DNA from: Mycobacterium ostraviense
GTDB lineage: Bacteria > Actinomycetota > Actinomycetes > Mycobacteriales > Mycobacteriaceae
DNA: 64,000 nt
NCBI RefSeq assembly: GCF_002705925.1
Contig: NZ_NKRE01000001.1
Location: 1,838,482-1,902,481 of the forward strand
Direction: 5' to 3'
The notes under the pieces are model-generated. The model worked only from the letters and a program-made list of their open reading frames with translations. It was not told the origin of the DNA and did not search any database. A program made the translations under genes and the position numbers. This document shows positions 9,722-18,754 of this stretch, in pieces. Positions within the stretch are counted from its first letter, which is position 1; the number at the start of each line of letters is the position of its first letter.

Positions 9722-10366
9722 CTACCAGCCGTTCCAGTGCGTCAGGCGTTCAGCGGGCAGCCGCTTGGCCGGCCGGAAGTCGGTGCCCTTGGTGTAGGCG
9801 ACCGGAAACAGCCCGCCCTGGCTGAATTCGTCGTAGGGAATGCCAAGTACCGCGGCCACCTTGCGCTCGCCGTCGTCGAGTAGGTGCAACGTCGTCCAGC
9901 AGGAACCAAGGCCGCGGGAACGCAGCGCCAGGCAAAAACTCCACACCGCCGGGAACAGCGACGCCCATAACGACACGCCGCCCAGCGGCGTCTGGTCTTC
10001 CCGGCCCTGGATGCACGGGATCATCAGCACCGGCGCCTCGTGCATGTGCTCGGCGAGATAGGTCGCGGAGTCTCTGACCTTACCCATCCGCTCACCGCGG
10101 GTGTCGCCCTCGGGGTACTCGGGCGCGGGTGCGCTGAGGTATGCCCGGGCATTGGTCAGGTAGACGTCGGCGATCGCTTTCTTGGTGGCGGCGTCCTCGA
10201 CGAACACCCACTGCCAGCCCTGGGAATTGGAACCGGTGGGCGCCTGCAGCGCCAGTTCGAGGCATTCCATCAGCAGCTCGCGCGGCACCGGCTTGCCGAA
10301 GTCGAGACGTTTGCGGACCGAGCGGGTGGTGGTCAGGACTTCGTCGACGGTCAGATTCGGGGTCAT
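9722..10366 (-). CDS. Nitroreductase-family oxidoreductase (Rv3368c homologue)
   Basis: A 214-residue FMN-dependent nitroreductase-like protein. Family features are the N-terminal TTRSVRKRLDF segment, which contributes FMN phosphate contacts, the APTGSNSQGWQWVFV stretch, and the C-terminal GLGSCWTTLHL region near the flavin. It is cytosolic and probably a dimer using NAD(P)H; the physiological substrate is unknown. Its start codon at 10366 is 23 bases from the divergent Rv3369-like gene, so the two share a compact promoter region. Its stop lies only 12 bases from the end of the PE_PGRS gene. Confidence 0.85.
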   Translation of the reverse strand: MTPNLTVDEVLTTTRSVRKRLDFGKPVPRELLMECLELALQAPTGSNSQGWQWVFVEDAATKKAIADVYLTNARAYLSAPAPEYPEGDTRGERMGKVRDSATYLAEHMHEAPVLMIPCIQGREDQTPLGGVSLWASLFPAVWSFCLALRSRGLGSCWTTLHLLDDGERKVAAVLGIPYDEFSQGGLFPVAYTKGTDFRPAKRLPAERLTHWNGW

Positions 10367-10389
10367 GTGTGGAGGCTACCGTTGTGCCC

Positions 10390-10800
10390 ATGAGCGTCGA
10401 ACTGACACAAGAGGTTTCCAGCAGGCTCACGTCGGACCACTATGGGTGGCTGACCACGGTCACGAAGGCGGGACAGCCGGTTCCGCGGCTGGTGTGGTTC
10501 TACTTCGACGGCGCTGAGCTAACGGTGTACACCATGCCAGGGGCAGCCAAAGTCGGCCACATCAAAGCGCGTCCCGAGGTCAGCCTGAACCTGGACTCGG
10601 ACGGCAATGGCGGAGGGATCATCGTCGTCGGCGGGACCGCCGCCGTGGTTGCCACCGATGTCGACTGCAGCGACGATGAGCCGTACTGGGCCAAGTATCG
10701 CGAGGACGCCGCGCAACTCGGTTTGACGGAAGCCATGGCCGAATACAGCACCCGGCTGAAGATCACTCCGACGAGGTTGTGGACAACGCCGACCGGCTAG
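10390..10800 (+). CDS. Split-barrel F420/flavin-binding protein (Rv3369 homologue)
   Basis: A 136-residue single-domain protein of the pyridoxamine-5'-phosphate-oxidase-like split-barrel superfamily, probably the F420-dependent FDOR-B group (YGWLTTVTKAGQPVPRLVWFYFDG, then KVGHIKARPEVSLNLDSDG). Such proteins bind deazaflavin or flavin and reduce small organic substrates. The ATG at 10390 was chosen because MSVELTQEVSSRL matches the N-terminus remembered for Rv3369. It is divergent from the nitroreductase gene and convergent with dnaE2. The substrate is unknown. Confidence 0.82.
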   Translation: MSVELTQEVSSRLTSDHYGWLTTVTKAGQPVPRLVWFYFDGAELTVYTMPGAAKVGHIKARPEVSLNLDSDGNGGGIIVVGGTAAVVATDVDCSDDEPYWAKYREDAAQLGLTEAMAEYSTRLKITPTRLWTTPTG

Positions 10801-10879
10801 CGAGCGGGCGGGCCGAAAGTGAACTGCACGACGCAATGTCGGCGTGTCGCGTCGTCGATTTCACTGTCAGCACCAAGGT

Positions 10880-13800
10880 TCAGCGGAAGTCGCGGGACCT
10901 GGAGCCCACCGCCAGGCTGATGCGGCCCAGCCGCTCGGCCACGACGGTGATTGCGCCGCTGGCGTTTTGGACTTGGCCGCGGATCAGCAGCGCCGGCGCC
11001 GTGTTCGCCAGTCTGCGGTGCCGTGCCCACACCCCCGGTGTGCAGAGCACGTTGACCATCCCGGTCTCGTCTTCGAGGTTGATGAAGGTCACCCCTTGGG
11101 CCGTCCCAGGGCGCTGCCGATGGGTCACCGCACCGGCGATCAGCACCCGGTCGCCGTCGGGCACCGATCCCAGCGCCTCTGCCGGGAGCACCCCCATCGC
11201 GTCCAGGTCGGCCCGCAGGAACTGCGTGGGATAGCTGTCCGGGGAGATGCCGGTGGCCCACACGTCGGCGGCGGCCAGCTCCAGCTCGCTCATTCCCGGC
11301 AGCGCCGGGATGTGCGACCCATCAGCACCGTGGGCACCCACCCCGGGCAGCCGGTCCGGCCGTTGGGTGGCGGCGGCGCCGGCCGCCCATAGCGCCTCCC
11401 GCCGCGACATCCCGAAGCAGCCCAGCGCCCCGGCCGTCGCCAGCGCTTCGGTCTGCGGCACGGAAAGCTGCACCCGGGATGTCAGGTCCAGCAGCGAGGC
11501 GAACGGGCCGTTGGCTTTTCGCTCCTCGACCAGCTTCTCGGCGAGGTCGTCACCGATACGGCGGACGGCGCCCAGCCCGAGGCGGACCTCCATACCCGCG
11601 TTTTCCAGAGTCGCATGCGCCAGGCTGGCGTTGACGTCGGGACCGCGTACCACCACACCGTGCCGGCGCGCGTCGGCCACCAGCGACTGGGGTGAATAGA
11701 AACCCATCGGCTGGGCGCGCAGCAGCGCCGCGCAGAACGCCGCCGGGTGGTGCAGCTTGAACCACGACGAGTAGAACACCAGCGACGCGAAGCTCAGCGC
11801 GTGGCTTTCCGGGAAGCCGAAATTGGCGAACGCCTCCAGCTTTTCGTAGATCCGGTCGATCACCTCGTCGGGGGCGCCGTGCAGCGCACGCATACCGTCG
11901 TAGAACCGCGCGCGCAGCCGCTGCATACGTTCGGTGGAGCGCTTGGACCCCATGGCACGGCGCAGCTGGTCGGCCTCGGCGGCGGAAAAGCCGGCGCAAT
12001 CGACCGCAAGCTGCATCAACTGCTCTTGAAAAAGCGGTACCCCCAGCGTCTTCCGCAATGCCGGCGCCATCGACGGATGTTCGTAGACGACCGGGTCGAT
12101 GCCGTTGCGCCGCCGGATGTAGGGGTGCACCGACCCGCCCTGGATGGGTCCAGGACGGATCAGCGCGACCTCGACCACCAGGTCGTAGAACACCCGCGGC
12201 CGCAGCCTGGGCAAGGTGGCCATCTGCGCACGCGACTCCACCTGGAACACACCGACGGAATCGGCGCGGGCCAGCATTTCGTACACCGCCGGCTCGAAGA
12301 GGTCTAGCTCGGCCAGGTCCACCTCGAGGCCCTTGTGTTCGGCCACCAGGTCGATCGCATAGTGCAGTGCCGAGAGCATGCCCAGCCCGAGCAAGTCGAA
12401 CTTCACCAAACCGATTGCCGCACAGTCGTCTTTGTCCCATTGCAGGACGCTGCGGTTTTCCATGCGCGCCCACTCCACCGGGCACACGTCGGCGATCGGG
12501 CGATCGCAGATCACCATGCCGCCGGAGTGAATGCCCATATGCCGCGGCAGATTCCGAATCTGGGTGGCCAGGTCGACCACCTGCTCGGGGATGCCTTCCA
12601 CCTCAGCGGCCTGCCCGTTCCAGTGGCTGATCTGCTTGCTCCACGCATCCTGCTGGCCCTGCGAGAAGCCCAGCGCGCGAGCCATGTCGCGCACCGCACT
12701 GCGTCCCCGGTAGGTGATGACATTGGCGACCTGGGCGGCGTAATCGCGGCCGTATTTGTCGTAGACGTACTGGATGACCTTTTCCCGCTGATCCGACTCG
12801 ATGTCGATGTCGATGTCGGGTGGGCCGTCGCGGGCCGGCGATAAGAAGCGCTCGAACAACAACTCGTTGGCCACCGGGTCGACGGCCGTGACGCCGAGGG
12901 CATAACAGACCGCGGAGTTGGCCGCCGACCCCCTGCCCTGGCACAGGATGTTGTTCCTTCGGCAAAACTGGGTGATGTCGTGCACCACCAGGAAGTAGCC
13001 CGGAAACCTCAGCTGGGCAATGACTTTCAGCTCATGCTCGATTTGAGCATAAGCCCGCGGCGCACCGTCGGGCGGTCCGTAGCGGTGGCGGGCGCCCGCC
13101 ATGACCAACTGCCGCAGCCAGCTGTCCTCGGTGTGCCCGTCGGGTACGTCGAACGGCGGCAGCTGCGGCGCGATGAGCGCCAACTCGAACGCGCACTGCT
13201 CGCCCAGCTCGGCGGCGGCGGTCACCGCCTCGTGGCACCAAGCGAACAGCCGGGCCATCTCATCGCCGGACCGCAGATGCGAGCCACCCAGCGGCGCCAG
13301 CCACCCGGCGGCGGAATCCAGGGACCGCCGGGCGCGGATCGCACCCATCGCCATGGCCAGCCGGCTGCGTGACGGGTGGGCGAAGTGCGCTCCGGTGGTG
13401 GCGACGACGCCAACGCCGAAGCGTGGCGCCAGCCCGGCCAGCGTCGCGTTGCGTTCGTCGTCGAGCGGGTGGCCATGGTGGGTCAACTCGATGCTGACCC
13501 GGTACGCACCGAACCGGTCCACCAGATCGGCCAGCGCCCGCTGCGCCACGTCCGGGCCGCCTTGGCAAAGCGACTGGCGCACATGGCCTTTCCGGCATCC
13601 GGTCAAAATGTGCCAGTGCCCGCCGGCGGCCTCGGTCAACGCGTCGAAGTCGTAGCGCGGCTTGCCCTTCTCACCGCCGGCCAGATGGGCTGCGGCCAGT
13701 TGCCGGGACAACCGCCGGTAACCCTCGGGACCGCGGGCCAGGACCAGCAGGTGCGGGCCGGGCGGGTCCGGCTGCTCGGTGCGGGCCTCCGATCCCAGCG

Positions 13801-14182
13801 ACAGCTCGGCGCCGAACACGGTACGCATATCGAGTTCGGCAGCCGCTTCGGCAAAGCGCACCGCCCCGTACAGGCCGTTATGGTCGGTGAGCGCCAGTGC
13901 GCGCAGATCCAGCCGGGCGGCTTCTTCGACCAGCTCCTCCGGCGTGCTGGCCCCGTCGAGGAAGCTGTACGCCGAATGCGCATGCAGCTCGGCATACGCG
14001 ACCGACGAACCGATCCGAGCACTCTCTGGTGGCTGGTACGTCCCGCGCTGGCGCGACCAGGGGCCCTCCAAGCCGGCATCGTCGGCCGGCTCGGCCGCAA
14101 CCGGCGCCCCGGCATGGCGCGGCTTGCCGTCCAGCACCCGCTCCATTTCCGCCCAGCTCGGCGGCCCGTTGCCCCAGCCCAT
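10880..14182 (-). CDS. dnaE2: DnaE2, error-prone DNA polymerase III alpha subunit
   Basis: A 1100-residue C-family polymerase. An N-terminal PHP domain (about residues 65-280, beginning YAELHAHSAYSFLDGAS) is followed by the palm with the catalytic acidic motif PDIDIDIESDQREKVIQYV, the fingers, and a C-terminal OB-fold. It matches Rv3370c (about 1091 aa). DnaE2 performs damage-induced mutagenic synthesis together with ImuA' and ImuB, both encoded at 32.6-34.8 kb of this window. It lacks the extended tail of replicative DnaE1. The ATG at 14182 lies 12 bases from a perfect mycobacterial SOS box, so LexA control is expected. No frameshift or missing catalytic residue is seen. Confidence 0.96.
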   Translation of the reverse strand: MGWGNGPPSWAEMERVLDGKPRHAGAPVAAEPADDAGLEGPWSRQRGTYQPPESARIGSSVAYAELHAHSAYSFLDGASTPEELVEEAARLDLRALALTDHNGLYGAVRFAEAAAELDMRTVFGAELSLGSEARTEQPDPPGPHLLVLARGPEGYRRLSRQLAAAHLAGGEKGKPRYDFDALTEAAGGHWHILTGCRKGHVRQSLCQGGPDVAQRALADLVDRFGAYRVSIELTHHGHPLDDERNATLAGLAPRFGVGVVATTGAHFAHPSRSRLAMAMGAIRARRSLDSAAGWLAPLGGSHLRSGDEMARLFAWCHEAVTAAAELGEQCAFELALIAPQLPPFDVPDGHTEDSWLRQLVMAGARHRYGPPDGAPRAYAQIEHELKVIAQLRFPGYFLVVHDITQFCRRNNILCQGRGSAANSAVCYALGVTAVDPVANELLFERFLSPARDGPPDIDIDIESDQREKVIQYVYDKYGRDYAAQVANVITYRGRSAVRDMARALGFSQGQQDAWSKQISHWNGQAAEVEGIPEQVVDLATQIRNLPRHMGIHSGGMVICDRPIADVCPVEWARMENRSVLQWDKDDCAAIGLVKFDLLGLGMLSALHYAIDLVAEHKGLEVDLAELDLFEPAVYEMLARADSVGVFQVESRAQMATLPRLRPRVFYDLVVEVALIRPGPIQGGSVHPYIRRRNGIDPVVYEHPSMAPALRKTLGVPLFQEQLMQLAVDCAGFSAAEADQLRRAMGSKRSTERMQRLRARFYDGMRALHGAPDEVIDRIYEKLEAFANFGFPESHALSFASLVFYSSWFKLHHPAAFCAALLRAQPMGFYSPQSLVADARRHGVVVRGPDVNASLAHATLENAGMEVRLGLGAVRRIGDDLAEKLVEERKANGPFASLLDLTSRVQLSVPQTEALATAGALGCFGMSRREALWAAGAAATQRPDRLPGVGAHGADGSHIPALPGMSELELAAADVWATGISPDSYPTQFLRADLDAMGVLPAEALGSVPDGDRVLIAGAVTHRQRPGTAQGVTFINLEDETGMVNVLCTPGVWARHRRLANTAPALLIRGQVQNASGAITVVAERLGRISLAVGSRSRDFR

Positions 14183-14194
14183 ACCGTCAGCGTA

Positions 14195-14210
14195 TCGAAC
14201 ATGTGTTCGA
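14195..14210 (-). promoter_or_regulatory. LexA SOS box upstream of dnaE2
   Basis: TCGAACATGTGTTCGA is an exact match to the mycobacterial SOS box TCGAAC-N4-GTTCGA. It sits 13-28 bases upstream of the dnaE2 start codon, inside the expected promoter, so LexA bound here should repress dnaE2 until DNA damage. Confidence 0.95.
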
Positions 14211-14357
14211 TTGTCCAGCTATCCTGCCGATGCTCGATCGCCGCTGTTAAACCCTTCGTTAACTCGGAAAACGCGTTCTTAACCTGGCAGGCCTATCGCA
14301 CCCGGGCGCTCGCGACGGATACTGGACGGATTCACAAAAGGCGGTGGGGAACCCGGC

Positions 14358-15716
14358 ATGGCACAACTGACCACATTGGACACCGGCTTGCTCAAGGCCG
14401 GGGATTCGCAATGGTACACCAGCCTGGCGACCGGTGCGGTGGCGGTCGTCAACGGTGCCGTGCCTGACTTTGATCTACTCAAAGACGTTCTGGCCCAACG
14501 GCTTCGATCAATGCCACGATATGCCCAGGTGCTCCGGGCCGAGTGGGCCGAGTGGGTCGACCATCCGCAATTCGATCCGGCCCAGCACATGCAACGGATG
14601 GCGCTGCCCAGCCCGGGCGACGACACTGAATTGTTCCGGGCGATCGCTCACGCCTTGACCCGTCCTCTCGACGTGGACCGCCCGCTGTGGGAATGCTGGA
14701 TCATCGAAGGCCTCAACGACAATCGCTGGGCGATCCTGCTCAAAATCCATCCGTGCATGGCGGACGGCATCTCGGCTGCGCAGCTACTCACCGGCCTCTG
14801 CGACGATGCCGACAGCGACGCCTTCGCCAATCGCGGTGCCGTGACACCGCTTGCGGCACCGCACACCGGCACCCGAAGCCGAGCCGATGCGCTGTGGCGA
14901 ACTGCCGCAGCCGTCACCACAACCGTGTTCCAGGCGGCCGCCCGCGCTGTGACCTGGCCGGTGGCGCGCACGTCGTTGACCGGACCGCTGATCACCATGC
15001 GGCGTTATCACACGGTGCGCGTTCCGCTCGCCGACGTCGACAGGGTGTGCCGCAAGTTCGGGGTCACCGCCGACGACGTTGCGCTCACGGCCATCAGCGA
15101 GGGCGTTCGGACCCTGCTACTGAACCGCGGCAACCAACCGCGTCCGGCCTCACTGCGGGTTCTCGACAAGACCGACCGGCACATCGCGACCCAACTGCCG
15201 CATCTGCCCGTCGAACAGGAAGACCTGATCAACCGACTGCGCACGGTACACGCCCAGCTGCACCTGGGCCGGCAGAGCGGCCGCGACAACCCCGTAGGGC
15301 TTTCGCAATACCCGCCTTTTTCACTGTGCGCCAAGGTGATTCAAGCGCTGACCCGGCTCTCGCAGCGCAGCGTGGTGACCCTGGCAACCGACATGACCGG
15401 GCCGCGCCACCGGCTACGGCTGATGAGTCAAACGTTGGATCGGCTGCTGCCGATCCCACCGACCGCCCAAGAGTTGAGCACCGGGGTCGCAGTGCTGAGC
15501 TACGGTGACGAGCTGGTATTCGGCATCACCGCCGACTACGACGCGGCGCCCGACATGGCGCGACTTGCTGCCGGTATCGAGCTGGGGATGGCGCGTCTGG
15601 TGGCACTCAGCCAAGACTCCGTTCTGCTGTTCTCCAGGGACCGCCGCAGGCGTGCGGCCGGCACCCGGACCGGCGGCGCGCGCAGCCGCATGTCCGCGTC
15701 CCCGGTGCGCCGCTGA
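14358..15716 (+). CDS. WS/DGAT-like acyltransferase (Rv3371 homologue) with a variant active site
   Basis: A 452-residue protein of the wax-ester synthase/diacylglycerol acyltransferase family, which makes storage triacylglycerol or wax esters from acyl-CoA. The N-terminal acceptor domain and the C-terminal domain (DMTGPRHRLRLMSQTLDRLLPIPP) are complete. The catalytic HHxxxDG motif reads HPCMADG near residue 135: the second histidine, the proposed general base, is proline. The enzyme may therefore be weak, use another residue, or have a different role. A basic tail DRRRRAAGTRTGG ends the protein. It is divergent from dnaE2 and followed 41 bases later by otsB2. Confidence 0.85.
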   Translation: MAQLTTLDTGLLKAGDSQWYTSLATGAVAVVNGAVPDFDLLKDVLAQRLRSMPRYAQVLRAEWAEWVDHPQFDPAQHMQRMALPSPGDDTELFRAIAHALTRPLDVDRPLWECWIIEGLNDNRWAILLKIHPCMADGISAAQLLTGLCDDADSDAFANRGAVTPLAAPHTGTRSRADALWRTAAAVTTTVFQAAARAVTWPVARTSLTGPLITMRRYHTVRVPLADVDRVCRKFGVTADDVALTAISEGVRTLLLNRGNQPRPASLRVLDKTDRHIATQLPHLPVEQEDLINRLRTVHAQLHLGRQSGRDNPVGLSQYPPFSLCAKVIQALTRLSQRSVVTLATDMTGPRHRLRLMSQTLDRLLPIPPTAQELSTGVAVLSYGDELVFGITADYDAAPDMARLAAGIELGMARLVALSQDSVLLFSRDRRRRAAGTRTGGARSRMSASPVRR

Positions 15717-15757
15717 GCCCGATCCGTCGGCCTTGACCACCGTGAGAAGGTGGGAAG

Positions 15758-16921
15758 ATGTCGGTCACCATCGACCCGCGCCGCCACGATGCGGTGCTGT
15801 TCGACTCTTCTTTCGACTCGTCAGCTGACTCCGCCGAGCCGCTGATCGGGCAGCTACGCGACGCCCGCGTCGGTACCGGGGTTTACTCGTCCAGCGGTGA
15901 TTGCCGAGACGCCCTGAACGACGCGGCCGATCGGCTGGCGGTGCGGCCGGGTAGGTGCGTGGTCATCGCCGTCGACCCGGCCGGCGCCACGGCCGCACGC
16001 GAGAGCGGGTTCGCGCTGGTGATCGGGGTCGACCGAAACGGACACGGTGACGCGCTGCGCCGCTGCGGCGCCGACGCCGTCGTCACCGGCCTGGGGGAGG
16101 TGCAGGTGCGCACCGGCGATCGCCGCATGTCCGAACTTCCGGACGCACTGGACGCACCTGGCCTCAACGCCCACCGGCCCGCGGTGTTCTTCGACTTCGA
16201 CGGCACCCTGTCCGACATCGTCAACGATCCCGACGCGGCCCGGCCCGTCGCCGGTGCGGCCGAGGCGCTCATCCAGCTGGCCGCGCAGTGTCCCGTCGCG
16301 GTGCTCAGCGGCCGCGACCTCGCCGACGTGACAGCGCGGCTGGGCGTCCCCGGGATCTGGTATGCGGGCAGCCATGGTTTCGAGCTGACCGCACCCGACG
16401 GAACACACCACCAGAACGAGGCAGCCGCGGCGGCCATACCGGTGCTGGAGCAGGCCGCCGCCCAGCTGCGCGAGCGCCTGGGGTCAATTCCCGGTGTTGT
16501 GGTGGAGCACAAGAGGTTTGGCGTAGCCGTGCATTACCGCAACGCGGCACGCGACCGCGTCGGCGACGTCGCCGCGGCGGTGCGCGCCGCAGGCCAACGC
16601 GACGCGCTTCGGGTGACGACCGGCCGCGAGGTGATCGAGTTGCGCCCGGATATCGACTGGGACAAGGGAAAAACGCTGCGCTGGGTGATCGACCACCTGC
16701 GTTCGGGCAATGCTCCGCTCGTGCCGATCTACCTGGGTGACGACATCACCGACGAGGACGCGTTCGACGCCGTCCGGCCGGACGGCGTGCCGATTCTGGT
16801 GCGGCACACCGAGGATGGCGACCGCGCCACGGCGGCGCTGTTCGCCCTGGACAGTCCGGCGCGGGTCGCCGAGTTCACCGCGTGGTTGGCCGGTCAGCTT
16901 ACTGACGCTCGCGTGAATTAA
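15758..16921 (+). CDS. otsB2: Trehalose-6-phosphate phosphatase OtsB2
   Basis: A 387-residue protein matching Rv3372 (391 aa). An N-terminal domain of about 130 residues precedes a HAD phosphatase core with FFDFDGTLSDIV (nucleophile Asp, general-acid Asp), the Ser/Thr motif AVLSGRD, a cap domain, and the late acidic motif YLGDDITDEDAF. It removes phosphate from trehalose-6-phosphate in the OtsA-OtsB route, and trehalose is needed for mycolate transfer (trehalose mono- and dimycolate). The N-terminal domain is typical of mycobacterial OtsB2. All HAD motifs are present. The synteny with H37Rv ends just after this gene. Confidence 0.94.
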   Translation: MSVTIDPRRHDAVLFDSSFDSSADSAEPLIGQLRDARVGTGVYSSSGDCRDALNDAADRLAVRPGRCVVIAVDPAGATAARESGFALVIGVDRNGHGDALRRCGADAVVTGLGEVQVRTGDRRMSELPDALDAPGLNAHRPAVFFDFDGTLSDIVNDPDAARPVAGAAEALIQLAAQCPVAVLSGRDLADVTARLGVPGIWYAGSHGFELTAPDGTHHQNEAAAAAIPVLEQAAAQLRERLGSIPGVVVEHKRFGVAVHYRNAARDRVGDVAAAVRAAGQRDALRVTTGREVIELRPDIDWDKGKTLRWVIDHLRSGNAPLVPIYLGDDITDEDAFDAVRPDGVPILVRHTEDGDRATAALFALDSPARVAEFTAWLAGQLTDARVN

Positions 16922-17170
16922 CCGGCGGCGCTTGGCCTGACTCGGCGGTGGTCTTCCTCGGTTTCCTCGGTCAACAGGAGGGCCAACGACACCTGGCCGC
17001 CTGGCGCATAACCAGCACGGGGCGATCGCGGCCATCACAGCGCCTAGCGGCCACGCGCTTGCCGCCATCGGGCGCAACCGGCAAAAATCGACACCGAGTC
17101 GCTGCGCCGTCACACGCTCGTCGCATCAATAAATCGCGGCCCGCGCCAATCTATGGCACTGCCCCCTGTT

Positions 17171-17199
17171 GAGTGCTAACAACGCAGTGCTAACACTGC
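17171..17199 (+). promoter_or_regulatory. Repeated half-sites and palindrome upstream of the APC permease
   Basis: GAGTGCTAAC (17171-17180) is repeated as CAGTGCTAAC (17185-17194), and GCAGTG-CTAA-CACTGC (17184-17199) is a perfect 6-4-6 inverted repeat. The half-site equals the right arm of a CIRCE (HrcA) element, but the left arm is absent, so this is more likely an operator for another regulator. It lies 30-60 bases before the permease ribosome binding site. Confidence 0.5.
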
Positions 17200-17259
17200 G
17201 TGCAACGGATGTCATGAGGAGGACCCGCGATCGGCAAACTTGGCTTCCGGAGCGTTGCG

Positions 17260-18630
17260 ATGCTCGGGATCAACTCGATAATCGGAGCCGGCATCTTTCT
17301 TACCCCCGGTGCGGTGATCAAGCTCGCGGGACCATGGGCGCCCGTCGCCTACATCCTGGCGGGTCTTTTCGCCGGCATCATGGCACTGGTCTTTGCCGGT
17401 GCGGCCAGATACGTCAAAACCAATGGCGCATCGTATGCCTATACGACAGCCGCTTTCGGGCAGAAAATCGGCATCTATGTCGGTGTGACCCACGCGATCG
17501 TCGCATCGATCGCCTGGGGCGTGCTGGCGTCACTGTTCGTCTCGACATTGTTGAAAGTGGCTTTCCCGGAGAAGAATTGGGCCGACGACAGCGAGTTGCT
17601 GAGCGTGAAGACGTTGACGTTCCTCGGGTTCATCGTCGTGCTGTTGGTGGTCAATATTTTCGGCAACCGGGCAATCAAATGGGCAAACGGAACCTCGACG
17701 GTAGGCAAGGTTTCCGCGCTTTCCGTCTTTATCGCCGGCGGCCTGTGGCTCATCGTCACGCGTCACCCGAGCCATTACGGAACGGCAACTGCGCCAGGCG
17801 TTTACCAACCGGCCCCCTATGCGTTGTTCGGCGGGATTCAGCTCGCGCACGGTGCCGTCTCGGGACTGATCCTTGCCACCATCGCGGCGTTGTATGCATT
17901 CACCGGATTCGAATCGATCGCCAACGCCGCCGAGGAGATGCACGAGCCGGAACGGACGCTCCCGAAAGCCATACCGCTCGCGATCCTCGGTGTCGGCGCC
18001 GTCTACGTGCTTGCTGTCACAGTGGCGATGCTGCTGGGATCGGACAAGGTTGTCCAATCCAACGCCACGGTGCGATTGGCGGCGGCCATCGACGACGGCC
18101 CGTTGCGCACGACCGTCGTTCTCGGCGCCTTGGTCTCGATGTTCGGCATCAATGTAGCCGCCTCGTTCGGTGCGCCGCGCGTGTGGACAGCGCTGTCGGA
18201 CAACCGGATCCTGCCGGCACGGTTATCGACGCAGAACCGATTCGGAGTCCCGATGATCGCGTTCGCGATCACGGCATCGTTGGCACTGGCGTTTCCACTG
18301 GCTCTTCGCTTCGATAGCGTGAACCTGATCGGGCTTGCGGTGATCGCCCGGTTCGTCCAGTTCATCATCGTCCCGATCGCTCTGCTCGCATTGGCCCGCG
18401 ACACCACCGGCGACCGGCCGACGGCGAAGCGAAACCCATTGATCGACAAAGTGTTACCGATATCTGCCGTTACCGTCTCGGTGGCGTTGGCGGTGTCCTT
18501 CGACTACCGGACCATCTTCGCCACACCGCAGGGTGGCGCCAACTATTTCTCGATCGCGTTGATGGTGATCACGTTCTTGGTCGTGCCGGCGATCGCCTAT
18601 CTGCACTACTACCGAACCTGCGACCGCTAG
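17260..18630 (+). CDS. APC-family amino-acid permease
   Basis: A polytopic membrane protein of at least 456 residues with about 12 predicted helices. The family signature GINSIIGAGIFLTPG opens helix 1 and FESIANAAEEMHEPERTLPKAI is the conserved loop near helix 6. It should import an amino acid or related amine by proton symport; the substrate is unknown. The coding similarity seems to begin before the first ATG (IGKLGFRSVAMLG), yet no ATG, GTG or TTG lies between the in-frame TGA at 17215-17217 and 17260. GAGGAGG at 17216-17222 is ideally spaced for a start at ATC 17230. The gene has no counterpart here in H37Rv as I remember it. Confidence 0.85.
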   Translation: MLGINSIIGAGIFLTPGAVIKLAGPWAPVAYILAGLFAGIMALVFAGAARYVKTNGASYAYTTAAFGQKIGIYVGVTHAIVASIAWGVLASLFVSTLLKVAFPEKNWADDSELLSVKTLTFLGFIVVLLVVNIFGNRAIKWANGTSTVGKVSALSVFIAGGLWLIVTRHPSHYGTATAPGVYQPAPYALFGGIQLAHGAVSGLILATIAALYAFTGFESIANAAEEMHEPERTLPKAIPLAILGVGAVYVLAVTVAMLLGSDKVVQSNATVRLAAAIDDGPLRTTVVLGALVSMFGINVAASFGAPRVWTALSDNRILPARLSTQNRFGVPMIAFAITASLALAFPLALRFDSVNLIGLAVIARFVQFIIVPIALLALARDTTGDRPTAKRNPLIDKVLPISAVTVSVALAVSFDYRTIFATPQGGANYFSIALMVITFLVVPAIAYLHYYRTCDR

Positions 18631-18754
18631 GTGCCGGGACGCGCTGATCTAGCGCCCCAAGGTGTAGTACGCAACTGCGACTTTCTCATCAGCCGCATCA
18701 GTCCCCACGGGTTCGGGGTGCTCGTTGACTCTGAAAAATGCTCGCGTTTCCGCA

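Noticed and set aside
10820..10880. Imperfect inverted repeat between the Rv3369-like gene and dnaE2 as a terminator
   Set aside because: CGACGC/GCGTCG with an interrupted outer stem is weak; it is not listed because pairing has several mismatches.
17171..17199. Complete CIRCE heat-shock element
   Set aside because: Only the right half-site is present, in direct repeat. The left half TTAGCACTC with a 9-base spacer is missing and the gene is a permease.
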